A stretch of DNA of 64,000 nucleotides from CAG-877 sp045125935 (GCA_045125935.1 JBGVNW010000056.1:65038-129037), one strand, 5' to 3'. Positions 35,868 through 44,690 are shown, numbered from the stretch's first letter. Notes: generated by a model from the letters alone, not told the origin. A program made the numbers and translations.

Positions 35868-35924
35868 CACCACAAATAAATCTACATAATAATATTTTAT
35901 CATAAATTTCTATAATTAACTATT

Positions 35925-36611
35925 TTAACCTTCAAAAATAGAATCATATTTTTTATAATAATCATCATAGATCCAATCCACTTGATGAAAATAAAAAGGT
36001 AACTGTTTTTTATCAATTTCACTATGTGGCAAAAATATATTATATAAATTGCTTTTGCGATTACTTATTACCTTAATATAAAATTTTTCTATTTCTTTAA
36101 TATCTTTAGAATTGCTTAAACTTTTTGATTCTAAAAATAAATTTGCTTTTTGTAATGAATGATAAATATTATTTGTGTCTTGTTTAGCATAATAGCGAGT
36201 ATTATAAACTAAATTTGCTAAAAACATTTTCTTAAAACCATTCAAAAATATTTCTGGACATTCATGAAAATCGGCAACAACAAATAGTTCTTTATTATAG
36301 TTATTTTTTAAAGTTTGTTCTAATATAATTAGAAGTTCATTATGATTTATTGTATACGTATCCCTAACATAACCTATATACTTATCTAATATAGATATAA
36401 GATTTTCTTCTAAAGTAATTTCATTTTTTTCATAAAGTAATTTAGAATTTAATTTTATAGTACCTTTTTTTATTTTTTTAATAAGTCTATGTAATACTTC
36501 TAAACTTAATAATTTATATACTTCACCACTGCAACTATAGATCCACAATAGCAAATGTTTCTTCATTCGCTTTATTTGTATTGTATCTTTATTCAAGTAA
36601 TCTCTTTGCAT
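35925..36611 (-). CDS. Unknown protein upstream of the glycosylation cassette
   Basis: 228 aa. No signal peptide or membrane span; basic N terminus (LNKDTIQIKRMKKHLLLWIY) and helical repeats, and a late segment LPHSEIDKKQLPFYFHQVDW. Same strand as the cassette, 57 bp upstream of its longest start. Could be part of the same transcript. Not recognised. Confidence 0.55.
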   Translation of the reverse strand: MQRDYLNKDTIQIKRMKKHLLLWIYSCSGEVYKLLSLEVLHRLIKKIKKGTIKLNSKLLYEKNEITLEENLISILDKYIGYVRDTYTINHNELLIILEQTLKNNYNKELFVVADFHECPEIFLNGFKKMFLANLVYNTRYYAKQDTNNIYHSLQKANLFLESKSLSNSKDIKEIEKFYIKVISNRKSNLYNIFLPHSEIDKKQLPFYFHQVDWIYDDYYKKYDSIFEG

Positions 36612-36743
36612 TTAAATTTTTCTTTCAATAGTTTTATTTTTACTGCAATTAAATTATAACACAAATCAGCAAAAAACAGTCTTTAAATAAGCAAATTCTT
36701 AATATTTTTATTTTAAATGGGAAAATTATTATAGGTGGTAGCT

Positions 36744-37172
36744 ATGATAGATTTTCAAAGATTAAAAGATATTAGAGAAGATAATGATATAAATCAAGAA
36801 ACAATGTCACAAATACTTGGTGTACCTCGTTCTACTTATTCAATGTGGGAACTAGGTATAAGTGTTATTCCTTTAAAACCTTTATGTGACTTTTCAGATT
36901 ATTTTAATATTACTTTAGATTATGCTTTAAATAAGACTAGTAAGAATTTAATTAAAGGTTTAGATTTACAAGTTCTTGCTAATAATATGAAAGAAATTAG
37001 AAAGAAAAATAATTTATCACAAGAAAATATAGCAGATATTCTTAATGTTACTCAAAGTTGTATAGTTAAATATGAAAAAGGTAGAGTTTATATATCGACA
37101 GAAAACTTATATAAATTTGCTAAAGAATTTAAAATCTCTATAAATGAATTATGTGGAAAAACAAAAAAATAG
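36744..37172 (+). CDS. Tandem XRE-type helix-turn-helix regulator
   Basis: 142 aa with two complete XRE DNA-binding domains: LKDIREDNDINQETMSQILG (about 4-60) and MKEIRKKNNLSQENIADILN (about 83-140). Two HTHs in one chain could let it bind two half-sites as a monomer. Start at 36744 has an AGGTGG site; the GTG nine bases earlier is inside it. Divergent from the unknown gene at 35925-36611, so it may regulate that gene and the glycosylation cassette. Monocistronic, ended by a strong terminator. Confidence 0.8.
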   Translation: MIDFQRLKDIREDNDINQETMSQILGVPRSTYSMWELGISVIPLKPLCDFSDYFNITLDYALNKTSKNLIKGLDLQVLANNMKEIRKKNNLSQENIADILNVTQSCIVKYEKGRVYISTENLYKFAKEFKISINELCGKTKK

Positions 37173-37200
37173 TATGAAAATTTAGATCATACTATTTTTT
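37164..37200 (+). terminator. Terminator of the tandem-HTH gene
   Basis: Perfect 14-bp arms AAAAAATAGTATGA (37164-37177) and TCATACTATTTTTT (37187-37200); overlaps the stop codon. Confidence 0.8.
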
Positions 37201-37259
37201 ATGACGGAATGACAGATAAAAGTGGGTACCCATAAACTCCTGTCATTCTGTCATTTTTT
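37201..37259. repeat. Long inverted repeat with internal GGGTACCC palindrome
   Basis: Arms ATGACGGAATGACAG (37201-37215) and CTGTCATTCTGTCAT (37240-37254) match except one base. The loop contains the palindrome GGGTACCC. A T-run follows, so it can be a terminator for the convergent genes, but it is longer and more ordered than needed. Adjacent to another terminator at 37164-37200. Confidence 0.55.
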
Positions 37260-37746
37260 ATTTTTCTTTATTATTTTTTATATAAAATTCTTTTGCAAAT
37301 TTTGAAGTATGTTTTATATTAGAATATATCATTAATCTATTAAATAATTGTGTAATCGCTAATAAACAAAATAATGCAATAATTATATAAATATTTTGGG
37401 TTATGTTTTCATTTATTTCTCTTAAGAAGATAACAGCTAGAAATCCAAGACCACTTAATATGATTGTTATTGCAGTTGCATCTCTAAATCCCCTTATCAT
37501 TTTATCAGTTTCATTTTTTTCAGATTTTAAACCATCTACATCCCAATGCATAATTGATACTACATCAACAATTAAGAATAATATTATAGCTATCCAATAT
37601 AATCCATACATTAAATTAGTTCTTAATATTAATGTTAAAGTAAATATTATTGCCGTTAATATATCTACAATAATAGTTATAGTATTTATTACTTTATCAT
37701 CAACATGAATAATTTTATAAGTAATTTTATCTATTATCTTCTTCAT
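37258..37746 (-). CDS. Four-span membrane protein linked to the repressor gene
   Basis: 162 aa with four hydrophobic helices arranged in two pairs (ITIIVDILTAIIFTLTLILR, GLYWIAIILFLIVDVVSIMH, then two after TDKMIRGFRDATA). Start 37746 lies inside the 3' end of the XRE repressor gene, so the two are coupled. Possibly an immunity-type or superinfection-exclusion protein of the element, inferred only from this position. Family not recognised. Confidence 0.6.
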   Translation of the reverse strand: MKKIIDKITYKIIHVDDKVINTITIIVDILTAIIFTLTLILRTNLMYGLYWIAIILFLIVDVVSIMHWDVDGLKSEKNETDKMIRGFRDATAITIILSGLGFLAVIFLREINENITQNIYIIIALFCLLAITQLFNRLMIYSNIKHTSKFAKEFYIKNNKEK

Positions 37747-38248
37747 TTTTATCTTTCTCCCTTTCTCTAAAGTCATCTACATTAGTATTTAATAGTAATC
37801 TTTCAATTTCTTTAGCAGTTTTAATTTGATATTCTGTATCTTCTACTGTTTGTTCCATTATTTCTCTTTCTTGTGGTGATAAATTTTCATCTTTTAATTT
37901 TTCTTCAAAAGATTTAATTAGTTTTTCCCAAGTTCTTATGCTTCCTGAAGTATTAGCAAGTGCTTCTTGTATTTCTTCTCCTTTAAGACTTTTATAATAA
38001 CTTTTCAAAAAAGGATTTAAATCTGTGACTTGAAAACCTAAACCTGCAGCATACATTAAATCATTATAATTTATTCCGATATGTTGACTAATTTTTCTTA
38101 ATATTTTAGGATTAGGAACCTCTCTTTCTCCTGATTCAATTCTTGATATATCTGAATGACTTACTTTTGCAAGTTCGGCTAATTGTCTCATAGAAAGATT
38201 CTTTTCTTCACGACCTTTTTTTATTAGTTCTCCAACCTTTGTTGTCAT
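37727..38248 (-). CDS. ImmR/phage-repressor-type XRE regulator
   Basis: 173 aa. N-terminal HTH (VGELIKKGREEKNLSMRQLAEL...SHSDISRIESGEREVP), then a segment FLKSYYKSLKG and a long helical tail rich in Glu. It is divergent from the excisionase-like/RepA genes with face-to-face promoters in between and repeated GTTGCA boxes, the usual layout of a lysogeny switch. Start 38248 has GAAAGGAGT. Likely keeps the mobilisation and replication genes silent. Confidence 0.85.
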   Translation of the reverse strand: MTTKVGELIKKGREEKNLSMRQLAELAKVSHSDISRIESGEREVPNPKILRKISQHIGINYNDLMYAAGLGFQVTDLNPFLKSYYKSLKGEEIQEALANTSGSIRTWEKLIKSFEEKLKDENLSPQEREIMEQTVEDTEYQIKTAKEIERLLLNTNVDDFREREKDKNEEDNR

Positions 38249-38271
38249 ACGAATTACTCCTTTCACAAACG

Positions 38272-38300
38272 ATTATAACACTTATGGAGCAAAATTGCAA
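38272..38300 (-). promoter_or_regulatory. Repressor-gene promoter
   Basis: Minus strand TTGCAA (38295-38300), 17-bp spacer, TATAAT (38272-38277), about 25 bp before the repressor ATG. Confidence 0.7.
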
Positions 38301-38394
38301 CATTTTTAAAGAAATTGGTGCTAAAATGCTTGACATACATTTTTGATATGCTATAATGGTGTTAAGTTGCACCAGAGATAAAAACAAGTGCAAC
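38295..38394. promoter_or_regulatory. Plus promoter and GTTGCA operator boxes of element 2
   Basis: Plus strand TTGACA (38330-38335), 16-bp spacer, TATAAT (38352-38357): a near-perfect promoter toward the excisionase-like and RepA genes. GTTGCA-type boxes occur at 38295-38301, 38366-38372 (GTTGCAC) and inverted at 38388-38394 (GTGCAAC), spanning both promoters, and are candidates for repressor binding. From 38395 to 38571 a leader with no gene follows. Confidence 0.65.
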
Positions 38395-38571
38395 GAAAAA
38401 TTGTTCTTTGAAAATTTAGTCTTTGTGGAAATCGCCGATATGCTATAAAGTAAAAAAATGCAAGGCTAGATATCTCTATTGGCATGAGAGTTGTTGGTAT
38501 TACTAAAACCATCCATAGATAGATTGCTTAACAAGTATCTATAAACATCAATTAAGAAAGCGAGGTAATAA

Positions 38572-38802
38572 ATGAATCCAAACGAAATATTAAAAGTAAT
38601 TTCAAAACAATGGTGTTCTCTTGAAGATTTAAAAAAATTAACAGGTTTAGGAAAAAATAATTTATTAAAATTAAAACGAGATATTAAAAACAATTTAAAT
38701 AATAACTCTATTCCTAATAAATTACTTCCTATGAATGAAGTTGTTAAATATCTAAATATTGATATAGATTATTTAAAAAAACTTGATAGAAAGGAGGAAT
38801 AA
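38572..38802 (+). CDS. Excisionase-like small DNA-binding protein
   Basis: 76 aa: QWCSLEDLKKLTGLGKNNLL, then LKRDIKNNL and PMNEVVKYLNIDIDYLKKLD, which looks like two helix-turn-helix segments as in Xis/MerR-like accessory proteins. First gene under the strong plus promoter. Ribosome site GCGAGGTAA. Directly followed by the RepA-like gene. Recombination directionality or replication start control is inferred. Confidence 0.6.
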   Translation: MNPNEILKVISKQWCSLEDLKKLTGLGKNNLLKLKRDIKNNLNNNSIPNKLLPMNEVVKYLNIDIDYLKKLDRKEE

Positions 38803-38803
38803 A

Positions 38804-39757
38804 ATGCTAACGATAAGTGAAGTTAAAAAAAATTACACAAAAAAAGATTTCATAGTTGATAGCTTTATGAAATCTAGTGGGATATACTGTTTAGTTGCAA
38901 GACCTAAAGTCGGCAAGTCATTATTCGGACTACAACTTGCTGACTCAATCGCAAACGGAACAACATTTCTAGGATTTAAAACAAATCCATCTCCTGTCTT
39001 ATATATTAGCACAGAAATGAGTTCAATGCAAATATGTGAGCGAATTGAAAAGATGAATTTACACTTTACTGATGATAATTTTTTCATAGAAGATCAAGCA
39101 TCAAAAGATAGAAAACTTAATCATATGGACTTACAATTAGTTTTTCAAGACTTTGCTCTTAATCATAATGGTAAGTTTATTATAGTTGATATGTTTACTG
39201 GTGTTGATGTTAATAATGGTTATGATTTAAATAATTATCAAGATATAAATCAATATGTATTTCCAAAATATAGAGAGTTATGTCAAAAATATGGATTTAC
39301 AATATTATTAATTCATCATTTAAATAAGAATAATACTTCATTAGGAAGTACTGCTATAGATGGTGCTGTTGATGGAATAATCACTCTAAAAAAAGATAAT
39401 AATTATCCAAACAAATTATTTTTAAAATACGACAGCAGAGATTATCCAGAGATGGAATTAGTTTTAAAAAGAAATGACAATTTAATATATGAAATATCAG
39501 AACTAGAAAAAACAGATTTACCACAAGAAATAAAATTATTTTTAAATTATGCAATTAGAAAAAAAGAATTTGAATTTACAGCTAGTGAGATTGTGAGTAC
39601 TCTAAACTTAATGATTGAACCATCAGCATTTGGAAGATTATTAAGTAATCATTTAGATGTTCTTGAAAAAGAAGGACTTTATATTACTGATGCGAGAAAA
39701 TCTGATAAAAGAAGAAAACATGCATTGTATGAAGAACCAATATTTGAAAATGAATAA
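38804..39757 (+). CDS. RepA/RecA-like AAA ATPase (AAA_25 type)
   Basis: 317 aa. Walker A ARPKVGKSLFGL (about 32-43), VLYISTEMSS, Walker B KFIIVDMFTG, then TILLIHHLNKNNTSLGSTAI with the switch-like His/Asn. C-terminal winged-helix-like part. RepA-type ATPases in IMEs act as helicase loaders or replication ATPases, suggesting that element 2 replicates after excision. Start 38804 has AAAGGAGGAAT; the first 20 bp would overlap the upstream gene if an earlier start were used. Confidence 0.8.
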   Translation: MLTISEVKKNYTKKDFIVDSFMKSSGIYCLVARPKVGKSLFGLQLADSIANGTTFLGFKTNPSPVLYISTEMSSMQICERIEKMNLHFTDDNFFIEDQASKDRKLNHMDLQLVFQDFALNHNGKFIIVDMFTGVDVNNGYDLNNYQDINQYVFPKYRELCQKYGFTILLIHHLNKNNTSLGSTAIDGAVDGIITLKKDNNYPNKLFLKYDSRDYPEMELVLKRNDNLIYEISELEKTDLPQEIKLFLNYAIRKKEFEFTASEIVSTLNLMIEPSAFGRLLSNHLDVLEKEGLYITDARKSDKRRKHALYEEPIFENE

Positions 39758-39774
39758 TTTTCATAAAAGTTTTT

Positions 39775-39830
39775 GTTAACTTTTTTCTAAAAAGTTATAT
39801 AAGTAAAAAATGAGTGTGGCACGTTTTGTT
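39775..39830. other. Candidate MobV-type oriT between RepA and mobilisation genes
   Basis: A short hairpin TAACTTTT/AAAAGTTA (39777-39797) ends the RepA transcript and is followed by ATATAAGTAAAAAATGAGTGTG (read as ATATAAG then AGTGTG at about 39811-39818). AGTGTG is the nic-like motif of pMV158-family (MobV) origins. The 63-codon frame at 39810-40001 covers it and has no ribosome site, so non-coding use is favoured. Weak evidence. Confidence 0.35.
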
Positions 39831-40006
39831 GCTTTAGCAATGAAAGTGGCGATAACGAATATTTTTACAATTATTAAATGTAGTTTATCTACTTTTAATA
39901 ATTCATTAAATAATAAGTATCTAGTAGATAGTTATTATTTAATCTTGTTTATAGCATTTGCCTTTACGATTAGTTTAGGCATTTGTGAAGAACAAGCATA
40001 AGGGGT

Positions 40007-40075
40007 CTTTAGGGGAATCACCTAAACTCACGATTGGGCTATGCCCTAGTGAGATAGGTCTAAAAGACCTCTTTT
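40007..40075 (+). promoter_or_regulatory. Three-hairpin leader upstream of mobV
   Basis: In order: TTTAGG/CCTAAA (40008-40026), CTCAC/GTGAG with inner GGGC/GCCC (40027-40053), and AGGTCT/AGACCT (40056-40070) followed by a CTTTT run. It lies 37 bp before the mobV start and could terminate, attenuate or be part of the oriT. 39831-40006 has no other supported feature. Confidence 0.4.
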
Positions 40076-40106
40076 ACAAAGATGCAATAACGAAAGGAGG
40101 CAAAAA

Positions 40107-41546
40107 ATGTATGACGGAAATCAAGTTGTTCGAGTAGTAAGTAAATATAAAAAACATGATGCTTATAATATTGGAGTTGAAATGAGTGAAAGAAAAGGAA
40201 CAGGAAATTATGATAAAGAAAGAACACAATTTAATGTTGAATATGTTTCACTTAATGAAAAAAATTTATATCAAGAAATAAAACAAACGCTAAAAAATAG
40301 GAATATTGAATTTAATGATAAACCCTCTACCAATATGTTTAATGGAATAACATTCTCAAGTGGACCTGAATTTTTTGAAACACTTGGAATGAAATTTGTA
40401 GATAGTGGTAGAACTTATCATGAAGGTAAAAAGAAAGGTCAAATTGTAAAAATACCAGAGATCAAATCTAAAGAAGATATACCTAAAACTGTATCATATT
40501 ATTTTGATTCTTGTATGGACTTTCTAAAAGATTATGTTGGTGAAGAAAATATCCTTTTAGCACAAATTCATTATGATGAAGATACACCTCATCTTCAAGT
40601 ATATTTTCTACCTATTGTTGATACTGTAAAAAGAAAACAATATGTAAAAGACAAAGATGGTAATGTTGTTAAAGAAAAACATGTAAATGCTAATGGAAAT
40701 ATAAATTATACACCTAAACTACTTCGAGATGAAAATGGTAAAATTATATATTCAGAAGTTAAAGGAAAATTTCTAAATTGTGATGAGTTTTGGAAACAAC
40801 GAGGTGGTCAATATTCTTTTGGTAAATTACAAGATGAGTTTAATGATTTTATAACAAAACGAGGTTTTAATTTATATCGTGGAGATATTGGAAGTAAAGT
40901 AGAAAATCAAACTAAAACTGAGTGGCAAATTAAAGAATTAAATGCCGAATTAGAAGAATTAAAGCAAGAAAAAGAAAATGTATTAAGAGTAATAGAAAAC
41001 TCTAAAAATGGGCTTGAAACAGCTAATAAATCTAATGATAAAGATACTCTACTAAATCCCACTAAAAGAAAACTTGGAGGATATAAAGAAGAAGATGTAA
41101 ATAAGATTATTGATTATACCAAAGACTTAAAAAAACAAGTTGTTGTTTTAAACACAGATAATAAAAATAAAGATATTGAAATAAACAAATTATTAAAAGA
41201 AAATAATACTTTTAGAAACAATAAGGAACTCATAAAAAGAAATGAGCTTATTAAAGAACAAAAATCTACTATTAAGGAACAAAAACAGGAAATAAATAGA
41301 TTAAATGATGTTATTGATATATTGAATAATCAAATAGAAAATTTACAAGCAAAATTTGATAAATTCAAAGAAAAAATGTATAACTTCTGCAATAAAATTT
41401 GCAGAGCATTGGCTCATAAGATTGGACTTCATTATGATAAAGATGATGATATTAATTACTATGAAATGGAAAGTTATGCATATGACATCAATAGAAAATA
41501 CGATAAAGAAAAAGATAAATCTGATGATTTTGAAATTGGAATGTAA
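40107..41546 (+). CDS. MobV (Mob/Pre) relaxase of element 2
   Basis: 479 aa. Relaxase domain in the first 250 residues, with LLAQIHYDEDTPHLQVYFLPIV (about 150-171), the conserved HxDE...PH metal site of MobV proteins, and GNYDKERTQFNVEYV near the start. A long coiled-coil tail follows (about 265-440). MobV relaxases nick pMV158-type origins and let small elements use another element's transfer channel. Ribosome site AAAGGAGGC. Followed by the small genes and the recombinase. Confidence 0.92.
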   Translation: MYDGNQVVRVVSKYKKHDAYNIGVEMSERKGTGNYDKERTQFNVEYVSLNEKNLYQEIKQTLKNRNIEFNDKPSTNMFNGITFSSGPEFFETLGMKFVDSGRTYHEGKKKGQIVKIPEIKSKEDIPKTVSYYFDSCMDFLKDYVGEENILLAQIHYDEDTPHLQVYFLPIVDTVKRKQYVKDKDGNVVKEKHVNANGNINYTPKLLRDENGKIIYSEVKGKFLNCDEFWKQRGGQYSFGKLQDEFNDFITKRGFNLYRGDIGSKVENQTKTEWQIKELNAELEELKQEKENVLRVIENSKNGLETANKSNDKDTLLNPTKRKLGGYKEEDVNKIIDYTKDLKKQVVVLNTDNKNKDIEINKLLKENNTFRNNKELIKRNELIKEQKSTIKEQKQEINRLNDVIDILNNQIENLQAKFDKFKEKMYNFCNKICRALAHKIGLHYDKDDDINYYEMESYAYDINRKYDKEKDKSDDFEIGM

Positions 41547-41689
41547 TTAATAAATTCTCTCTCTTAAACTATAAGTAGCAATAACTATATATAAAATATA
41601 AATATTATAAATTTTAAAAAAATTGAAAAATGTACCAAAATTTTATCCCTAAGTATAAAGAAGTAAAAACGAAAGTGAGGATTGATATT

Positions 41690-41758
41690 ATGAATAAAAC
41701 AAAGTACAAAAATAATAAACATTACTGCTATATTAGTTTAAAATCACACTTTAAATAA
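41690..41758 (+). CDS. Possible 22-aa peptide
   Basis: ATG at 41690 after GTGAGGATT: MNKTKYKNNKHYCYISLKSH and two more residues. Very short, so may be a leader peptide for the next small gene or chance. Supported only by the ribosome site and position. Confidence 0.3.
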   Translation: MNKTKYKNNKHYCYISLKSHFK

Positions 41759-41783
41759 TATATTTAAATTAGAGGTGAGCTTT

Positions 41784-41915
41784 ATAAATATAGTCTATAA
41801 TGTTAAAGAAGTAGTAAATAAAACTATAACCGATAACGATTTAAAAGAGATTATAAATAAAAAGTTGTTAAATATTATATTATTTATGGAAACTTGCACA
41901 AATGAGTGTAATTAA
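41784..41915 (+). CDS. Small 43-aa protein upstream of the recombinase
   Basis: Frame NIVYNVKEVVNKTITDNDLK EII... ends CTNECN. The sequence pattern (I/V-x-Y-x-VKEVVNKTITDxDLKEIINKKL) is protein-like and such small proteins accompany recombinase genes. No ATG exists: the in-frame GTG at 41775 overlaps the GAGGTGA ribosome site, and the codon at ideal distance is ATA at 41784. Could be a low-level regulator of recombination. The rest of 41547-41986 shows no other gene. Confidence 0.4.
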   Translation: MNIVYNVKEVVNKTITDNDLKEIINKKLLNIILFMETCTNECN

Positions 41916-41986
41916 ATGGTATAATTGTATTGGTTATAAGTTTAACTTGATAAGTAATTATTGCCTTAAGTTAGGAGGTAATAGTT

Positions 41987-43600
41987 ATGAATGAAATGGA
42001 GAGTGTTAGAGAGAAGATATTATTAAGAGTTGTTATTTATTTAAGATTATCAAATGAAGATAGAGATAAAATTAATAAAGATGATGATAGTGAATCTATT
42101 AAAAATCAAAGAAATATGTTGCTAGATTATATCGATAAAAATCCACAATTTATGTTGGTTGATGAATATTGTGATGAAGATTTATCGGGGGCTGGTACTT
42201 ATAGACCTGAATTTGAAAGATTAATTAGAGATTGTGAAAATGGGAAAATTGATGTAGTTTTATGTAAAAGCCAATCTAGATTTTCAAGAGATATGGAAAT
42301 CGTTGAAAAGTATATTAACAATAAATTCAAAGAATGGAATATAAGATTTATCGGTTTATCTGATAATGCTGATACTGACAATAGCGGTAATAAAAAATCA
42401 AGACAAATAAATGGATTAGTTAATGAATGGTATTTAGAAGATGTTTCAGATAATATTAGAAGTGCTTTTAATTCAAAAATGAAGCAAGGAGAATTCATTT
42501 CTCCTTTCGCCTCATTTGGTTATGAAGTATCTAAAGAAGATAATAACAAGTTAGTTGTTGATCCTGTTGCTAGTGAAGTTGTTAAAGAAATATACGATTT
42601 ATATTTAAAAGGTATGGGATTTACTGGAATAGCTCATTACTTAAATGATAAAAATATTCCTTGCCCCTCTCTTTATAAATATAGAAAAGGTATTAAATTA
42701 AATGTAATTAGTAATAGACCTAGAGAGGAAATTAAATGGAATACAAATGCTATTAAAACAATATTAAAAAATGAATTATATTTAGGACATTTAATTCAAG
42801 GAAAAAGAACTACCGTTAGTTATAAAAATCATAAAGTAATTAATAAACCTGAAGATAAATGGATTCGTAGAGAAAATATGCACGAAGCTATAATTGATGA
42901 GGAAACATTTGCAAAAGTTCAAATTGCTTTGAAAGAAAGAACAAAACCTATGAAATCAACAGGAATTGTTCATAACTTCTCTGGCAAAGTATTTTGTAAA
43001 GAATGTGGTCGCTATATGAGAAAAAAGAATTCTTCTAAACATGAATATCTTGTATGTTCTAATAACAGAGATGGTTACAATGATTGTATAAATAAAGCAG
43101 CGATTAGGTATGATGCTTTAGAGGAATTAGTATTAAGTCATATTAATAAAAAAGTTAAAAAGTTTTATGATTTAAATATTTTAGAAACAGAATCTTTGAA
43201 AAAAGAAAATAATAAGTTCACTAAAAGAATTAATTTATTAACAAAACAAAAAGAGACCATAGTTAATCAAATGGCAAAGACTAAAAATTATTTAAAAAAT
43301 CTTTATGAAGATAAAGTTAATGGAATAATTAATGCAGAACAATTTAAAGAATTAATTACTAATTATAATAATGATGATGAAAAGTTAAAAGACCAATTAA
43401 AATCTATTGAAAATGAGATTAACTATTATACACTAAAAGAATCTTCAAATAAAAATACAAAAGAATTATTTAATAAATATCAACAATTAGAAAAATTAAA
43501 CAGAGTTATAGTAGATGAATTTGTAGATAAAATCTATATCGGCAAAATCAATGAAGAAACAAATACAAGAGATATTGAAATTAAATGGAATTTTGAATAA
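41987..43600 (+). CDS. Large serine recombinase of element 2
   Basis: 537 aa. Catalytic domain with Ser22 in VVIYLRLSNEDRD and the SQSRFSRDMEIVEKYI motif (about 87), recombinase domain (about 165-290), zinc ribbon (FCKECGRYM, then VCSNN and DCINK) and a coiled-coil tail. Not closely similar to the element 1 enzyme in its catalytic or zinc parts. It lies about 1.1 kb from attR. Ribosome site AGGAGG at normal spacing. Presumed to act at the GT crossover within the ABC signature codons. Confidence 0.93.
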   Translation: MNEMESVREKILLRVVIYLRLSNEDRDKINKDDDSESIKNQRNMLLDYIDKNPQFMLVDEYCDEDLSGAGTYRPEFERLIRDCENGKIDVVLCKSQSRFSRDMEIVEKYINNKFKEWNIRFIGLSDNADTDNSGNKKSRQINGLVNEWYLEDVSDNIRSAFNSKMKQGEFISPFASFGYEVSKEDNNKLVVDPVASEVVKEIYDLYLKGMGFTGIAHYLNDKNIPCPSLYKYRKGIKLNVISNRPREEIKWNTNAIKTILKNELYLGHLIQGKRTTVSYKNHKVINKPEDKWIRRENMHEAIIDEETFAKVQIALKERTKPMKSTGIVHNFSGKVFCKECGRYMRKKNSSKHEYLVCSNNRDGYNDCINKAAIRYDALEELVLSHINKKVKKFYDLNILETESLKKENNKFTKRINLLTKQKETIVNQMAKTKNYLKNLYEDKVNGIINAEQFKELITNYNNDDEKLKDQLKSIENEINYYTLKESSNKNTKELFNKYQQLEKLNRVIVDEFVDKIYIGKINEETNTRDIEIKWNFE

Positions 43601-43653
43601 AATTCAAAAATAAAAAAGGAAATTCAAAACTTTTGTAGAATAATATAAGTGAG

Positions 43654-43678
43654 AGGTTATACACTTCTATAACCTTTT
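43654..43678 (+). terminator. Terminator of the element 2 recombinase
   Basis: Arms AGGTTATA and TATAACCT around CACTTC, followed by TTTT; 54 bp past the recombinase stop. Confidence 0.6.
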
Positions 43679-43733
43679 GCTTAATACATATTTTAATACA
43701 TATTAAAAATATATAGTAAAGGATGGTGAATAA

Positions 43734-44591
43734 ATGAAACAAGATAATATGCATTTAATTAATAAAATATTTAACAATGAAACAATTAGAACTATTTGGG
43801 ATAAGGATGAAGAAAAATATTATATTAGTATCGTTGATATTGTTGGTGTTTTAGCTGATAGTAAAGAACCTAGAAAATATTGGAATTGGTTAAAAAATAA
43901 GTTATTAAAAGAAGAAAATTTTGAAACGTCTAGTATTACTAGACAGTTGAAATTAAAAGCTACTGACGGTAAATATCGTATGACTGATGTTTGTGATATT
44001 GAAGGTATGTTTAGAATAATTGAATCTGTGCCTAGTAAAAATGCTGAACCTATAAAACAATGGTTAGCTCATTTAGGTAAAGAAAGAATTGATGAAGTGT
44101 TTGACCCATCATTAACAATGCAAAGAGCAATAGATACATATCGTGCTAAAGGTTATGATGAGGCATGGATTTCTAAAAGAATTAAAGGCATTCAAGAAAG
44201 AAAAAGATTAACTGATGTTTGGAAAGATGGAGGCGTTGAAAAAACTCGCGAATATGCAATGCTTACTAATGAAATATATAAAAGTTGGTCAGGTATGAAA
44301 GCAAATGAATACAAACAATTTAAAGGAATTAGAAAAGAATCTTTACGAGATAATATGACTGATATAGAAGTTCTACTTACTGATTTAGGCGAAATCGCTA
44401 CTCGTGATATAGCAGAATCTGAACATCCACAAGGATTTAAAGAAAATATGAAAGTAGCTCGTAAAGGTGGACAAGTTGCTAATGATGCTAGAAAATCTTA
44501 TGAGAAAGCAATTAAAAAATCGGCTATATCAAATCAAAATGCTTTAAATTATCAATATATAGATGATAAAAAACAAATAGAAAATAAATAA
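43734..44591 (+). CDS. Bro-N/DinD-like antirepressor
   Basis: 285 aa. The N-terminal 110 residues are a Bro-N domain: TIRTIWDKDEEKYYISIVDI, then KEPRKYWNWLKNKL and TDVCDIEGMFRIIESVPSKN. The C-terminal part (YRAKGYDEAWISKRIKGIQE, DNMTDIEVLLTDLGEIATRD) matches the DinD-type family, DNA-damage-linked in E. coli. Likely acts with the ImmR-type repressor to induce excision. Ribosome site AAAGGATGGTG. Last gene before attR. Confidence 0.8.
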   Translation: MKQDNMHLINKIFNNETIRTIWDKDEEKYYISIVDIVGVLADSKEPRKYWNWLKNKLLKEENFETSSITRQLKLKATDGKYRMTDVCDIEGMFRIIESVPSKNAEPIKQWLAHLGKERIDEVFDPSLTMQRAIDTYRAKGYDEAWISKRIKGIQERKRLTDVWKDGGVEKTREYAMLTNEIYKSWSGMKANEYKQFKGIRKESLRDNMTDIEVLLTDLGEIATRDIAESEHPQGFKENMKVARKGGQVANDARKSYEKAIKKSAISNQNALNYQYIDDKKQIENK

Positions 44592-44667
44592 CTCTGTTCC
44601 CGACAATTTGTCGGAAAGTAATAAAAATCTTAAAAATACAAGTTAAACATAAAAAAGCGAAATTTTA

Positions 44668-44690
44668 AAAGCCTTATTTTTCAAGGCTTT
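44668..44690 (+). terminator. Terminator at the right end of element 2
   Basis: Arms AAAAGCCTT and AAGGCTTT around ATTTTTC. It lies 35 bp before attR and would stop the antirepressor transcript before the host gene. A second hairpin CCGACA/TGTCGG lies at 44598-44612. Confidence 0.6.

Noticed and set aside
39810..40001. Plus-strand 63-aa gene beginning MSVARFVALAMKVAITNIFT
   Set aside because: No ribosome site; covers the oriT-like motif. Could still be a small membrane protein, but not supported.
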